Assembly: GCA_947455025.1 (NCBI GenBank) | Contig: CANGLU010000009.1 | Coordinates: 1 to 64,000 of the forward strand | Direction of reading: 5' to 3' | DNA from: Hyphomicrobiales bacterium | Lineage (GTDB): Bacteria; Pseudomonadota; Alphaproteobacteria; Rhizobiales; Beijerinckiaceae | Length of the DNA: 64,000 bases | In this document: piece by piece, positions 48,045-55,928 of the stretch | Layout: every line of letters starts with the position of its first letter | Numbering within the stretch: the stretch's first letter is position 1 | Program-made: the position numbers and the translations under genes | Notes under the pieces: generated by a model | Told to the model about the DNA's origin: nothing | Database searches by the model: none | Seen by the model: the letters and a program-made list of their open reading frames with translations, nothing else

Positions 48045-48775
48045 ACGCGTTGACGCTGCGCGATCTGTCCGGCATGCCTGAGTTTGTGCAAGCTGAGGCA
48101 TTGCAACATCTCGTATGGGGGGAGGATGACTCCGCCGATCCCGCCGATTTAATGATGGTCATTCAGCATGAAGGCGGGCTTGTGGCCGGAGCATTCGAGC
48201 AGGATGAGTTGATCGGATATGTTTTCGGATTTCCGACGCGCGATAGGTCAATCCAGCATTCGCATCGTTTGGCGGTAAGTCCGTCTTGGCGCGGACGTGG
48301 CTTGGCGCTTCAGTTAAAACATTATCAACGACGCTGGTGCCTTGAACGCGGCATTGAGTTGGTACGTTGGACCTTTGATCCCCTGCGGCATATCAATGCA
48401 CATCTGAATGTCTGCCGGCTTGGCGTGACCGCGTCGACCTATCTTACGGATTACTACGGGGCCATGAAGGGGATTAATGCCGGGCTTTCTTCTGACCGGC
48501 TTTTGGCCGAGTGGCATTTGAATAGCCCTCGCGTAATAGCCTTGGCGCAAGGATCACATGTGCCTCTATCAACGCGTGAGGCTAGTGACTCACCTTCCTT
48601 CACAATCAAAATACCGGCTGATCTTGATGCGCTGATTGCGCATGATCAAGTCGGAGCAATGGCAATGAGGATGCAGGTCCGGGAAGAACTTATCCGTCAT
48701 TTTACAGCGGGTTTTTGTATCACGGATTATGATCCCCTCCGTTTTGAATATCATTTGACGAAGTCAGTCCGCTAG
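48041..48775 (+). CDS. GNAT-superfamily N-acyltransferase (COG3375-like)
   Basis: 244 residues. The acyl-CoA-binding loop RLAVSPSWRGRGLALQLKHY near residue 70 is the GNAT A motif, preceded by AGAFEQDELIGYVFGFPTRD and followed by GIELVRWTFDPLRHINAHLN near 105, which characterises the group often found beside MenC/N-succinylamino acid racemase genes. In that setting the enzyme succinylates an amino acid before racemisation. Its ATG overlaps the racemase stop. The C-terminal 50 residues are less conserved. A deacylase, needed to complete the cycle, is not seen in the window. Confidence 0.82.
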   Translation: MNALTLRDLSGMPEFVQAEALQHLVWGEDDSADPADLMMVIQHEGGLVAGAFEQDELIGYVFGFPTRDRSIQHSHRLAVSPSWRGRGLALQLKHYQRRWCLERGIELVRWTFDPLRHINAHLNVCRLGVTASTYLTDYYGAMKGINAGLSSDRLLAEWHLNSPRVIALAQGSHVPLSTREASDSPSFTIKIPADLDALIAHDQVGAMAMRMQVREELIRHFTAGFCITDYDPLRFEYHLTKSVR

Positions 48776-49003
48776 CCATTATTCGTATTTTTTAATCCCT
48801 GCGGATTGGCTGGATAACATATGTCGAAGCTAGCGTAATCCGACCATGTAAACAGGCCGCTATGAAGCGCCAGCCCAGACCACGGCGTCGGAACGGCTTA
48901 CGGGTTAGTGTTGTCGCTGGTCGCTCCGCGCAGCCCAATCTTCTATCGTGGTCCGATGGCTATATTTTCTACAGTATCGAGTAAAACTGCATAATATTGC
49001 GGC
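48776..49003. other. Intergenic region upstream of urea transporter promoter
   Basis: No gene is recognised. A 40-codon ATG frame (48862-48984) lacks a ribosome-binding site and family features. No hairpin terminator for the acyltransferase gene stands out. Confidence 0.5.
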
Positions 49004-49018
49004 GCACAAATTTTGTGC
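49004..49018. promoter_or_regulatory. NtrC-type binding site
   Basis: GCACAAA-T-TTTGTGC is a perfect palindrome fitting the NtrC enhancer pattern GCAC-N7-GTGC. It lies about 40 bp upstream of the sigma54 promoter and about 95 bp before urtA. Nitrogen control of a urea transporter is expected from other bacteria. Confidence 0.7.
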
Positions 49019-49055
49019 AAAGCGATAATTCATTGATTTTATTGAATAAAATTTC

Positions 49056-49071
49056 TGGCACACCCGTTGCT
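49056..49071 (+). promoter_or_regulatory. Sigma54 (RpoN) promoter of the urt operon
   Basis: TGGCACACCCGTTGCT contains GG (49057-49058) and GC (49069-49070) separated by exactly ten bases, matching the -24/-12 consensus TGGCAC-N5-TTGC. Transcription should start about 12 bases downstream of the GC, near 49082, leaving a leader of about 30 bases before urtA. Confidence 0.85.
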
Positions 49072-49111
49072 TTACCTCTCCCGTTCGTAATTTTTCTCGA
49101 AGGGGACTTCA

Positions 49112-50398
49112 ATGAAGAGACTCATCTCAACCATGGCCACGACGGCATTGGTCGCAGGCAGCCTGGTCGCGTCCATCGCGGCGAAGGCGGAAGACACGAT
49201 CAAGATCGGCATTCTACATTCGCTTTCGGGCACAATGGCGATTTCCGAGACCACGCTTAAGGATACGATGCTCTATCTGATCGATGAGCAAAATAAAAAG
49301 GGCGGCGTTCTCGGCAAGAAGCTCGAAGCCGTTGTTGTTGATCCGGCCTCCAACTGGCCACTCTTCGCCGAAAAAGCACGCGAATTGATTACCAAAGACA
49401 AGGTTGTCGCCACCTTCGGATGCTGGACCTCTGTGTCGCGCAAATCGGTACTTCCGGTGTTTGAAGAGTTGAATTCGATTCTCTTCTATCCGGTGCAATA
49501 TGAGGGCGAAGAATCCTCGAAGAACATTTTCTATACGGGTGCGGCTCCCAACCAGCAGGCCATTCCTGCTGTTGATTATCTGATGGAAAATGAAAAGGTG
49601 CAGCGTTGGGTGCTTGCTGGTACCGACTATGTTTATCCGCGCACAACAAACAAGATTCTCGAAGCCTATTTAAAGGCCAAGGGCGTTAAGGCCGAAGATA
49701 TCATGATCAATTACACGCCATTCGGTCATTCCGATTGGCAGACGATTGTGGCCGATATCAAGAAGTTTGGTTCAACGGGTAAAAAGACGGCCGTTGTCTC
49801 CACCATCAACGGTGACGCGAATGTGCCGTTCTATAAGGAGCTTGGCAACCAGGGCATCAAGGCAACCGATATTCCGGTTGTTGCTTTCTCCGTGGGTGAA
49901 GAAGAACTCGCAGGCCTTGATACAAAGCCGCTCGTTGGTCACTTAGCCGCTTGGAACTATTTTGAATCGGTTGATACGCCTGAGAACAAAGAGTTCATTG
50001 CCAAATGGCAAGCTTATACGAAGAACCCGAAGCGCACGACCAATGATCCGATGGAAGCCCATGTTATTGGATTCAATATGTGGGTGAAGGCGGTTGAAAA
50101 GGCCGGTAGCACCGATCCATCCAAGGTGATTGATGCAATGATCGGCGTTGCCGTGCCAAACCTCACGGGCGGTCTATCCACCATGATGCCGAACCACCAC
50201 ATCACCAAGCCGGTATTGATTGGCGAAATCAAGGCGGACGGTCAGTTTAACACCGTTTGGCAGACGCCAGGCACGGTCGTTGCTAATGAATGGTCGCCTT
50301 ATCTCGAAGGTTCAAAAGACCTGATTGCCGATTGGCGCGCTCCACTCTCATGCGGCAATTTCAATGTGAAGACGGGTAAGTGCGGCGGTAAAAGCTGA
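49112..50398 (+). CDS. urtA: Urea ABC transporter substrate-binding protein UrtA
   Basis: 428 residues with a signal peptide cleaved near residue 27 (...ASIAAKAEDTI). The mature sequence starts IKIGILHSLSGTMAISETTL, a hallmark of UrtA/FmdD proteins. GCWTSVSRKSVLPVFEELNS, FYPVQYEGEESSKNIFYTGA and a late PNHHITKPVLIGEI region are diagnostic. The protein binds urea (or short amides) in the periplasm. The gene is first behind an NtrC/sigma54 promoter and is followed by urtBCDE in the canonical order, so the assignment is strong. No urease genes are in this window. Confidence 0.95.
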   Translation: MKRLISTMATTALVAGSLVASIAAKAEDTIKIGILHSLSGTMAISETTLKDTMLYLIDEQNKKGGVLGKKLEAVVVDPASNWPLFAEKARELITKDKVVATFGCWTSVSRKSVLPVFEELNSILFYPVQYEGEESSKNIFYTGAAPNQQAIPAVDYLMENEKVQRWVLAGTDYVYPRTTNKILEAYLKAKGVKAEDIMINYTPFGHSDWQTIVADIKKFGSTGKKTAVVSTINGDANVPFYKELGNQGIKATDIPVVAFSVGEEELAGLDTKPLVGHLAAWNYFESVDTPENKEFIAKWQAYTKNPKRTTNDPMEAHVIGFNMWVKAVEKAGSTDPSKVIDAMIGVAVPNLTGGLSTMMPNHHITKPVLIGEIKADGQFNTVWQTPGTVVANEWSPYLEGSKDLIADWRAPLSCGNFNVKTGKCGGKS

Positions 50399-50416
50399 GC
50401 TTCGTTTCAAAGCTAA

Positions 50417-50438
50417 GGGGTGGCCTAAGGGCCGCCCC
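50417..50438 (+). terminator. Stem-loop with T-rich tail between urtA and urtB
   Basis: GGGGTGGCC (50417-50425) pairs with GGCCGCCCC (50430-region to 50438) over a short TAA loop, with one G-T pair, followed by GTTTTCTTCC. It starts 18 bases after urtA and would partly terminate, giving more UrtA than membrane components. Confidence 0.7.
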
Positions 50439-50482
50439 GTTTTCTTCCTTTTCAATGCGCTGTCTTAGATTGGCTTCGTCTC

Positions 50483-52090
50483 ATGCTTCGTAGGCTTTTC
50501 GTCATTTTCGGACTTGTTGTCCTGCTTGCGGGTGGTGCCGTTAGGGCTTCTTATGCCGATGATGCCACGCTAACTCTAAAGCGCCTCGCGACCGACAATT
50601 ATGCCGATATTGAATTAGGCATCGCCGCTGTTGCGGCAAGCGGCTTGCCCTCCGCCGAAGCGGTATTGAATGCGCTTGCTGACTCGCGGCTTAGTTACCG
50701 CTCAGCCGATAAAGCGCTCTTTTTTAAAGATGCCTCCGGCAGCTGGATCGACGCTGCAACAAATACAATGCCGGCTGAACAACCCTCTGGCCTTAAGCCT
50801 GTAAAAGTGAACAACCGGGTTCGCCGTGCACTTGAAGCTGCTCTGGGCTCGATGACGCTCATGGCAGCTGATCCACAAAAGCGCATTGCCGCCGCTGAGG
50901 CTGTTTTTAAATCGCGTGATGTGAACACGCTCGCAGCCCTTGAAAGCGTTATTGCCAAAGAACAAGACGCCGTGGTCAAACGTCATTTCGAGGAGGCGCG
51001 CGCCGCCGTTCTTCTTTTGAAAGTGGATGCGCCTGAATCGGATCGCGTGGCAGCAGCAGAGCGATTAGGCGAACGGGGAGATCAAGATTCACTCGCGCTC
51101 TTAGGGGCCGTGTCGGAGGCGAATGCCTCGGCCAATACTGTTGTTGCGGCTAAACTTGCGGCAAAGGGTATTTCCCGCCGTCTGGCCTTGCTCTCCACGG
51201 TGCAAAATGCCTGGTACGGCTTGTCCCTCGGCTCCGTTCTGCTGCTTGCGGCGATTGGCTTGGCGATCACTTTCGGCGTGATGGGCATTATCAATATGGC
51301 GCATGGTGAAATGGTAATGCTTGGTGCCTACACAACCTTTGTGGTGCAAGAGATCATCCGAACGAAAGCGCCGGGGCTTTTTGACTGGTCGCTTCCTATC
51401 GCCATACCGCTTGCCTTTTGTGTCTCGGCGTTGGTGGGACTTTTGATCGAGAGAACGATTATTCGTTATCTCTATGGCCGTCCGCTTGAAACCTTGCTGG
51501 CGACATGGGGTGTGAGCCTGATGTTGCAACAGGCCGTGCGTTCGGCTTTTGGAGCCAATAACCGCGAAGTGGGCGCGCCCTCTTATATGAGCGGCGTCTG
51601 GGATTTGAACGGATTTCAAATCACCTATGGCCGTCTCTGGATCATTCTGTTTGGACTAGCCGTCTTTGTCGCGCTGCTTGGCGTGATAAAAGGCACATCG
51701 CTGGGGCTTAAAATGCGCGCGGTCATTCAAAACCGCCGCATGGCTGCCGCAATGGGTATTCGGACGCCGCTTGTCGACGCGCTCACTTTTGCGCTTGGTT
51801 CAGGTGTTGCGGGCATTGCCGGTGTCGCTCTCTCGCAAATTGATAATGTGTCCCCCAATCTCGGGCAGTCTTATATCATTGATAGTTTTTTGGTGGTCGT
51901 CTTTGGCGGCGTTGGAAATCTATGGGGCACGCTGCTCGGCGCCTTAAGCCTTGGCCTTGCCAATAAATTTCTGGAGCCAATTGCGGGTGCGGTATTGGGA
52001 AAAATCATTTTGCTCGCTGTGATTATTCTTTTTATTCAGCGCCGTCCGCGTGGTCTCTTTGCGCTTAAGGGAAGGGCGGTGGAACAATGA
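50483..52090 (+). CDS. urtB: Urea ABC transporter permease UrtB
   Basis: 535 residues. After a signal-like first segment, about 220 residues form an extracytoplasmic helical-repeat extension (VLNALADSRLSYRSADKALF and following) that is normal for UrtB. From residue 250 a LivH-type permease follows (LGSVLLLAAIGLAITFGVMG, INMAHGEMVMLGAYTTFV) with about eight helices, ending in a FLVVVFGGVGNLWGTLLGAL loop that contacts the ATPases. It forms the urea channel with UrtC. The stop overlaps the urtC start (ATGA). Confidence 0.95.
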   Translation: MLRRLFVIFGLVVLLAGGAVRASYADDATLTLKRLATDNYADIELGIAAVAASGLPSAEAVLNALADSRLSYRSADKALFFKDASGSWIDAATNTMPAEQPSGLKPVKVNNRVRRALEAALGSMTLMAADPQKRIAAAEAVFKSRDVNTLAALESVIAKEQDAVVKRHFEEARAAVLLLKVDAPESDRVAAAERLGERGDQDSLALLGAVSEANASANTVVAAKLAAKGISRRLALLSTVQNAWYGLSLGSVLLLAAIGLAITFGVMGIINMAHGEMVMLGAYTTFVVQEIIRTKAPGLFDWSLPIAIPLAFCVSALVGLLIERTIIRYLYGRPLETLLATWGVSLMLQQAVRSAFGANNREVGAPSYMSGVWDLNGFQITYGRLWIILFGLAVFVALLGVIKGTSLGLKMRAVIQNRRMAAAMGIRTPLVDALTFALGSGVAGIAGVALSQIDNVSPNLGQSYIIDSFLVVVFGGVGNLWGTLLGALSLGLANKFLEPIAGAVLGKIILLAVIILFIQRRPRGLFALKGRAVEQ

Positions 52091-53193
52091 TCACGTTTTT
52101 CATCCGCCATTTTGATCGAACGGCGATTGGATTTGTAACAACGCTATTGCTGATTGCGGTTGTCGTTCCTCTCCTTAACCTCGCGGTGCCGGAAAGTTCA
52201 GCCTTTCATATTCCGACCTATCTTGTTTCCCTTTGGGGTAAATATCTCGCTTATGCCTTACTCGCTTTGGCGCTTGATCTGGTGTGGGGTTATTGCGGCA
52301 TTCTCTCGCTCGGCCATGGTGCCTTCTTTGCCCTTGGCGGCTATGCGATGGGCATGTATCTGATGCGCCAAATCGGCGCGCGTGGTGTCTATGCCGATCC
52401 GGTCTTGCCGGATTTCATGGTGTTTTTGAATTGGAAGGAATTGCCGATCACTTGGTATTTCTTCGATCATATCGGCTACACGCTTTTAATGATCGTCCTC
52501 GTGCCTTCTGTCATCGCCTTTGTTTTTGGCTGGTTTGCATTTCGCTCCCGCGTTACAGGCGTTTATCTCTCGATCATTACGCAATCTTTGACCTATGCTT
52601 TGCTGCTCGCTTTCTTCCGCAATGATATGGGTTTTGGCGGCAATAATGGCCTGACCGATTTCAAATATATAATCGGCTTTCCGGTTCAGGCCGCGAGCAC
52701 GCGTGCAACATTATTCGCCTTAACGGCACTCTTTCTGGCGCTCGGCTTTCTGCTCGCGCGCGCAATGGTCGTCTCGCGGTTCGGGCAAATATTGGCGTCT
52801 ATTCGCGATGCCGAATCCCGTACGCGGTTTTTAGGCTATCGGGTCGAGCATTATAAAGTATTGGTCTTCGTGGTCTCTGCTGCCATGGCTGGAATTGCGG
52901 GTGCGCTTTATGTGCCACAAGTCGGCATTATTAATCCGTCGGAATTCTCGCCGTCAAATTCAATCGAAGCCGTCATCTGGGTTGCGGTCGGTGGGCGCGG
53001 AACATTGGTTGGTGCCGCCATTGGCGCGGTGCTGGTGAATTTTGCCAAAACATGGCTAACCGGCAGCTTTCCTGAATTATGGCTCTATGGTCTGGGCGCG
53101 TTGTTTATTCTCGTCACGCTCTTTTTGCCCAAAGGCATTGTGGGAAGCCTTGCAGTCGTCGTTCAGCGCATGAAGGGAGGGTCTGCGGCATGA
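52087..53193 (+). CDS. urtC: Urea ABC transporter permease UrtC
   Basis: 368 residues, LivM-type permease with about ten helices. LDLVWGYCGILSLGHGAFFA near residue 60 is the family signature. ITQSLTYALLLAFFRNDMGF and GGNNGLTDFKYIIG near 165-195 are UrtC-typical, and IWVAVGGRGTLVGAAIGAVL near 298 is the coupling region. It pairs with UrtB. The start overlaps urtB and the stop overlaps urtD. Confidence 0.95.
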   Translation: MITFFIRHFDRTAIGFVTTLLLIAVVVPLLNLAVPESSAFHIPTYLVSLWGKYLAYALLALALDLVWGYCGILSLGHGAFFALGGYAMGMYLMRQIGARGVYADPVLPDFMVFLNWKELPITWYFFDHIGYTLLMIVLVPSVIAFVFGWFAFRSRVTGVYLSIITQSLTYALLLAFFRNDMGFGGNNGLTDFKYIIGFPVQAASTRATLFALTALFLALGFLLARAMVVSRFGQILASIRDAESRTRFLGYRVEHYKVLVFVVSAAMAGIAGALYVPQVGIINPSEFSPSNSIEAVIWVAVGGRGTLVGAAIGAVLVNFAKTWLTGSFPELWLYGLGALFILVTLFLPKGIVGSLAVVVQRMKGGSAA

Positions 53194-53942
53194 ACCTCGA
53201 TCTCACCGATTCAATACTCTATGTCGATGCTGTGAGCGTAAGCTTTGACGGTTTCAAAGCGCTCAATGATCTCTCCTTTGTGGTCGGGCGCGGCGAATTA
53301 CGCGCGATCATCGGGCCCAATGGCGCGGGCAAGACCACGATGATGGATATCGTCACGGGCAAGACACGGCCGGATAACGGCATGGTGATATTCGATGGTT
53401 CAATTGATCTCACCACGCGGGACGAAAGCGCGATTGCTGCTCTTGGCATCGGGCGCAAATTTCAAAAGCCCACCGTGTTCGAAGGACAAACGGTTGAGGA
53501 TAATCTTCTGCTCGCGGTGGAAGGTCCGCGCTCGGCATGGTCATCGCTGTTTGGCTGGCGCAGCCGCGTCACGGTTGATCAAGTGCTTGAAACACTCTCC
53601 ACCATTCGGCTTGGTGATTTGAAACACAGGCTCGCGGGCAGTCTCTCGCATGGTCAAAAGCAATGGCTCGAAATCGGCATGCTACTGGCGCAAAATCCCA
53701 AGCTTCTGCTGGTCGATGAGCCAGTCGCCGGTATGACGGATGCGGAAACAGAAGAAACGGCAAGGCTGCTCACTTCCATTGCGGGCGAGCATGCCGTTGT
53801 GGTGGTGGAGCACGATATGAGTTTTGTCCGCGCGCTTCAGTGCAAGGTGACGTGTCTGCATGAAGGATCGGTATTGGCGGAAGGCAGCATTGATGCTGTC
53901 TCGGCCAATGACCGTGTCATTGACGTCTATCTGGGGCGGTGA
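53190..53942 (+). CDS. urtD: Urea ABC transporter ATP-binding protein UrtD
   Basis: The start at 53190 overlaps the urtC stop, with AAGGGAGGG upstream. A frame running back to 53079 is a shadow inside urtC. 250 residues of LivG type: Walker A GPNGAGKTT near residue 42, a variant signature LSHGQKQWLEIGMLL near 152 (His in place of Gly, normal for UrtD), Walker B LLLVDEPVAGMT and H-loop VVVEHDMSFVR. It energises UrtBC together with UrtE. Confidence 0.95.
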   Translation: MNLDLTDSILYVDAVSVSFDGFKALNDLSFVVGRGELRAIIGPNGAGKTTMMDIVTGKTRPDNGMVIFDGSIDLTTRDESAIAALGIGRKFQKPTVFEGQTVEDNLLLAVEGPRSAWSSLFGWRSRVTVDQVLETLSTIRLGDLKHRLAGSLSHGQKQWLEIGMLLAQNPKLLLVDEPVAGMTDAETEETARLLTSIAGEHAVVVVEHDMSFVRALQCKVTCLHEGSVLAEGSIDAVSANDRVIDVYLGR

Positions 53943-53945
53943 AGC

Positions 53946-54647
53946 ATGTTGCAGCTTGACGTACAATCGATTGATTTGTTTTACGGCGCAGCACAGGCCC
54001 TCAGAGGTGTGTCACTGCAAGCGCAACGCGGCAAGGTAACTGCCGTTTTAGGCCGCAACGGTGTAGGCAAAACATCACTCATGCGAGCCATCACGGGTCA
54101 GCAGGCGATTAGCGCGGGTTCTATTTGGTTGGGTGATCAGCCGATTGAAGCAAAACAATCCTTTGAGCGGGCCCGTATGGGCATCGGCTTTGTACCGCAG
54201 GGGCGCGAGATATTTCCGCTTCTAACGGTGCGCGAAAATCTCGAAACGGGCTTTGCTGCTTTAGCCCGACAAGAGCATAGCGTTCCGGATTTCATTTTTG
54301 ATCTGTTTCCGGTGCTCGCCGATATGAAACAACGCCGCGGGGGTGATCTGTCAGGTGGCCAGCAACAACAATTGGCGATTGCTCGCGCGCTCGTAATGCG
54401 ACCTAAGCTTTTAATTCTCGATGAGCCGACAGAAGGCATTCAACCGTCCGTCATCAAGGATATCGGCCGCGCTATTTCCTTCCTCCGCGAAAAACAGACA
54501 ATGGCGATCGTGCTTGTCGAACAATATTTCGATTTCGCTCGTGAACTCTGCGACAGCTATGTCGTCATGGACCGGGGCCACATTGTTTTGGCGGGAGAGA
54601 AATCAGCCATGGTCGAGGCGGATGTTAGAAAGCATCTTTCCGTTTAA
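53946..54647 (+). CDS. urtE: Urea ABC transporter ATP-binding protein UrtE
   Basis: 233 residues of LivF type: Walker A GRNGVGKTS near residue 37, Q-loop region GFVPQGREIFPLLTVRENLE, signature LSGGQQQQLAIARAL near 136, Walker B LLILDEPTEGIQPSVI and H-loop VLVEQYFDFAREL. The GIQPSVI segment after Walker B is diagnostic of UrtE. It begins three bases after the urtD stop and is the last gene of the urt operon. The next gene is on the other strand. Confidence 0.95.
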   Translation: MLQLDVQSIDLFYGAAQALRGVSLQAQRGKVTAVLGRNGVGKTSLMRAITGQQAISAGSIWLGDQPIEAKQSFERARMGIGFVPQGREIFPLLTVRENLETGFAALARQEHSVPDFIFDLFPVLADMKQRRGGDLSGGQQQQLAIARALVMRPKLLILDEPTEGIQPSVIKDIGRAISFLREKQTMAIVLVEQYFDFARELCDSYVVMDRGHIVLAGEKSAMVEADVRKHLSV

Positions 54648-54669
54648 AAAATACGTCTCTTGAGCAACG

Positions 54670-55065
54670 CTACGGTTTGGAAAACTGCGCCTCTAAACTT
54701 GCTTTGTCGATCAGCGAATGCACATTTTTTATTTTTCCGTCGAGAAACTCATAAATCACATTTTCAGAAAATACCGCGCGTCGTCCGTTAATTGGAAGAC
54801 CCATAAAGGACGCTTTTGGATGGCAATCAAACAAAAGCCGGCATGAAACATAAGGCGGGTCGCAGATCAGAAGATCGATTGTGAATTGTAAGTCCGGAAT
54901 GGTGTCGTAATCATTTTCCAGCATGGCTCGATAGCCGGGGAGGCCGATCAAGCGGCCATTATGTACAGCCTCGTCATGGACAAACTGGCCTAATTTGTTC
55001 CAATCTTGCCTATTCAGGCAATCGATATAAGCGCGATAGGCCTCCGCGATCTCTTGTCTCGTCAT
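54670..55065 (-). CDS. SnoaL-like (NTF2-fold) protein
   Basis: 131 residues from ATG 55065 (MTRQEIAEAYRAYIDCLNRQ), with TGAGGA upstream. A TTG frame five codons longer is less likely. The NTF2-like cone is indicated by WNKLGQFVHDEAVHNGRLIG, LPGYRAMLENDYDTIPDLQF, a LLFDCHPKASFMGLPINGRR strand pair and a late FLDGKIKNVHSLIDKA. This resembles ester cyclases or polyketide cyclases acting on small acids, but the substrate is unknown. It lies 36 bp after the SDR gene in the leftward operon, so a role in the same polyol or sugar pathway is possible. Confidence 0.8.
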   Translation of the reverse strand: MTRQEIAEAYRAYIDCLNRQDWNKLGQFVHDEAVHNGRLIGLPGYRAMLENDYDTIPDLQFTIDLLICDPPYVSCRLLFDCHPKASFMGLPINGRRAVFSENVIYEFLDGKIKNVHSLIDKASLEAQFSKP

Positions 55066-55101
55066 TTCATTTTTCCTCAATGAAGGCCTATCGCACGCAT
55101 C

Positions 55102-55875
55102 TCACCAACAGGTATATCCACCATCGGCCTGCACAATAGAGCCAGTCAACAGGCTTGAGGCATCGGAGGCTAAAAAGAGAACGACCGAGGCGATTTCATC
55201 CACTTCACCCATGCGGCCCATCGGCGTCATTTCCATCCAGGTGTTGAACATGGTGGCATTGGTTTTAGCAAAAGCGGTCAGTGGCGTATTGATATAGGTC
55301 GGTGCAACGGCATTCACGCGCACACCACGGCTTGCCCATTCGGTTGCTAATGATTTGGTCAAATGATGCACGGCTGCTTTTGATGCATTGTAATAGCTTT
55401 GCTCTTGCGGCTTGTTCACAATAAAGCCGGACATCGAGCCGATATTAACGATCGATCCCGATTTGTGCTCTAACATGTGGCGGCCAAAGGCGCGGCAGCA
55501 CCAAAAAAGTCCGTTTAAATTGACATCGATGACATTGAGCCAATGCTCATCCGTTACCGTTTCCGCCGGTGTTTCAGAGCGTGCAATGCCGGCATTGTTC
55601 ACAATAATGTCGACATGGCCATGACGGGCAACCAATTCATCGGCCACCTCCGTTACCCTTGATGAATTCGTGACATCCATGATGACGATCTCGGGCGTGT
55701 AGCCTTTGGCCGCCATGGCAGCCTTGCCTTTTTCGGCGACGGCCTGATCAAAATCCGCGATGACGACATGCGCCCCTGCTTCACATAAGGCTTCGACACA
55801 GGCTAAACCAATGCCCTGTCCACCACCGGTCACAACCGCCACGCGTGACGTCAGATCAAATTTTTTAAGATACAT
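55102..55875 (-). CDS. Short-chain dehydrogenase/reductase (polyol dehydrogenase type)
   Basis: 257 residues, classical SDR. The cofactor motif TGGGQGIG is near residue 16, followed by an acidic residue after the second strand (VVIADFDQAVAEKG) that indicates NAD(H) preference. NNAG is near 92, the catalytic Ser in VNIGSMSG near 142 and YYNASK with catalytic Tyr and Lys near 158. The MGRMGEVDEIASVVLFLASD tail is typical. Related SDRs oxidise sorbitol, xylitol, ribitol or galactitol. GAGGAGACA precedes the ATG. Located in the operon divergent from the SorC regulator with a GMC oxidoreductase, it probably acts on the polyol imported by the transporter encoded at 59064-63239. Confidence 0.9.
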   Translation of the reverse strand: MYLKKFDLTSRVAVVTGGGQGIGLACVEALCEAGAHVVIADFDQAVAEKGKAAMAAKGYTPEIVIMDVTNSSRVTEVADELVARHGHVDIIVNNAGIARSETPAETVTDEHWLNVIDVNLNGLFWCCRAFGRHMLEHKSGSIVNIGSMSGFIVNKPQEQSYYNASKAAVHHLTKSLATEWASRGVRVNAVAPTYINTPLTAFAKTNATMFNTWMEMTPMGRMGEVDEIASVVLFLASDASSLLTGSIVQADGGYTCW

Positions 55876-55928
55876 TTTTGTCTCCTCTTCGTTTCAATCG
55901 CCATGTGACGGTTCGAAATTGGAAAAAT

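Noticed and set aside
48862-48984. 40-codon ATG frame in the gap upstream of the urt promoter
   Set aside because: No ribosome-binding site, no recognisable domain and basic low-complexity start. Probably chance.
53079-53189. N-terminal extension of UrtD back into urtC
   Set aside because: The ATG at 53190 has a good ribosome-binding site and the standard ATGA overlap. The extension is a shadow of urtC.
49112-54647. Branched-chain amino acid (Liv) transporter
   Set aside because: Binding-protein start, UrtB extension, UrtD and UrtE signatures and the NtrC/sigma54 promoter all point to urea.
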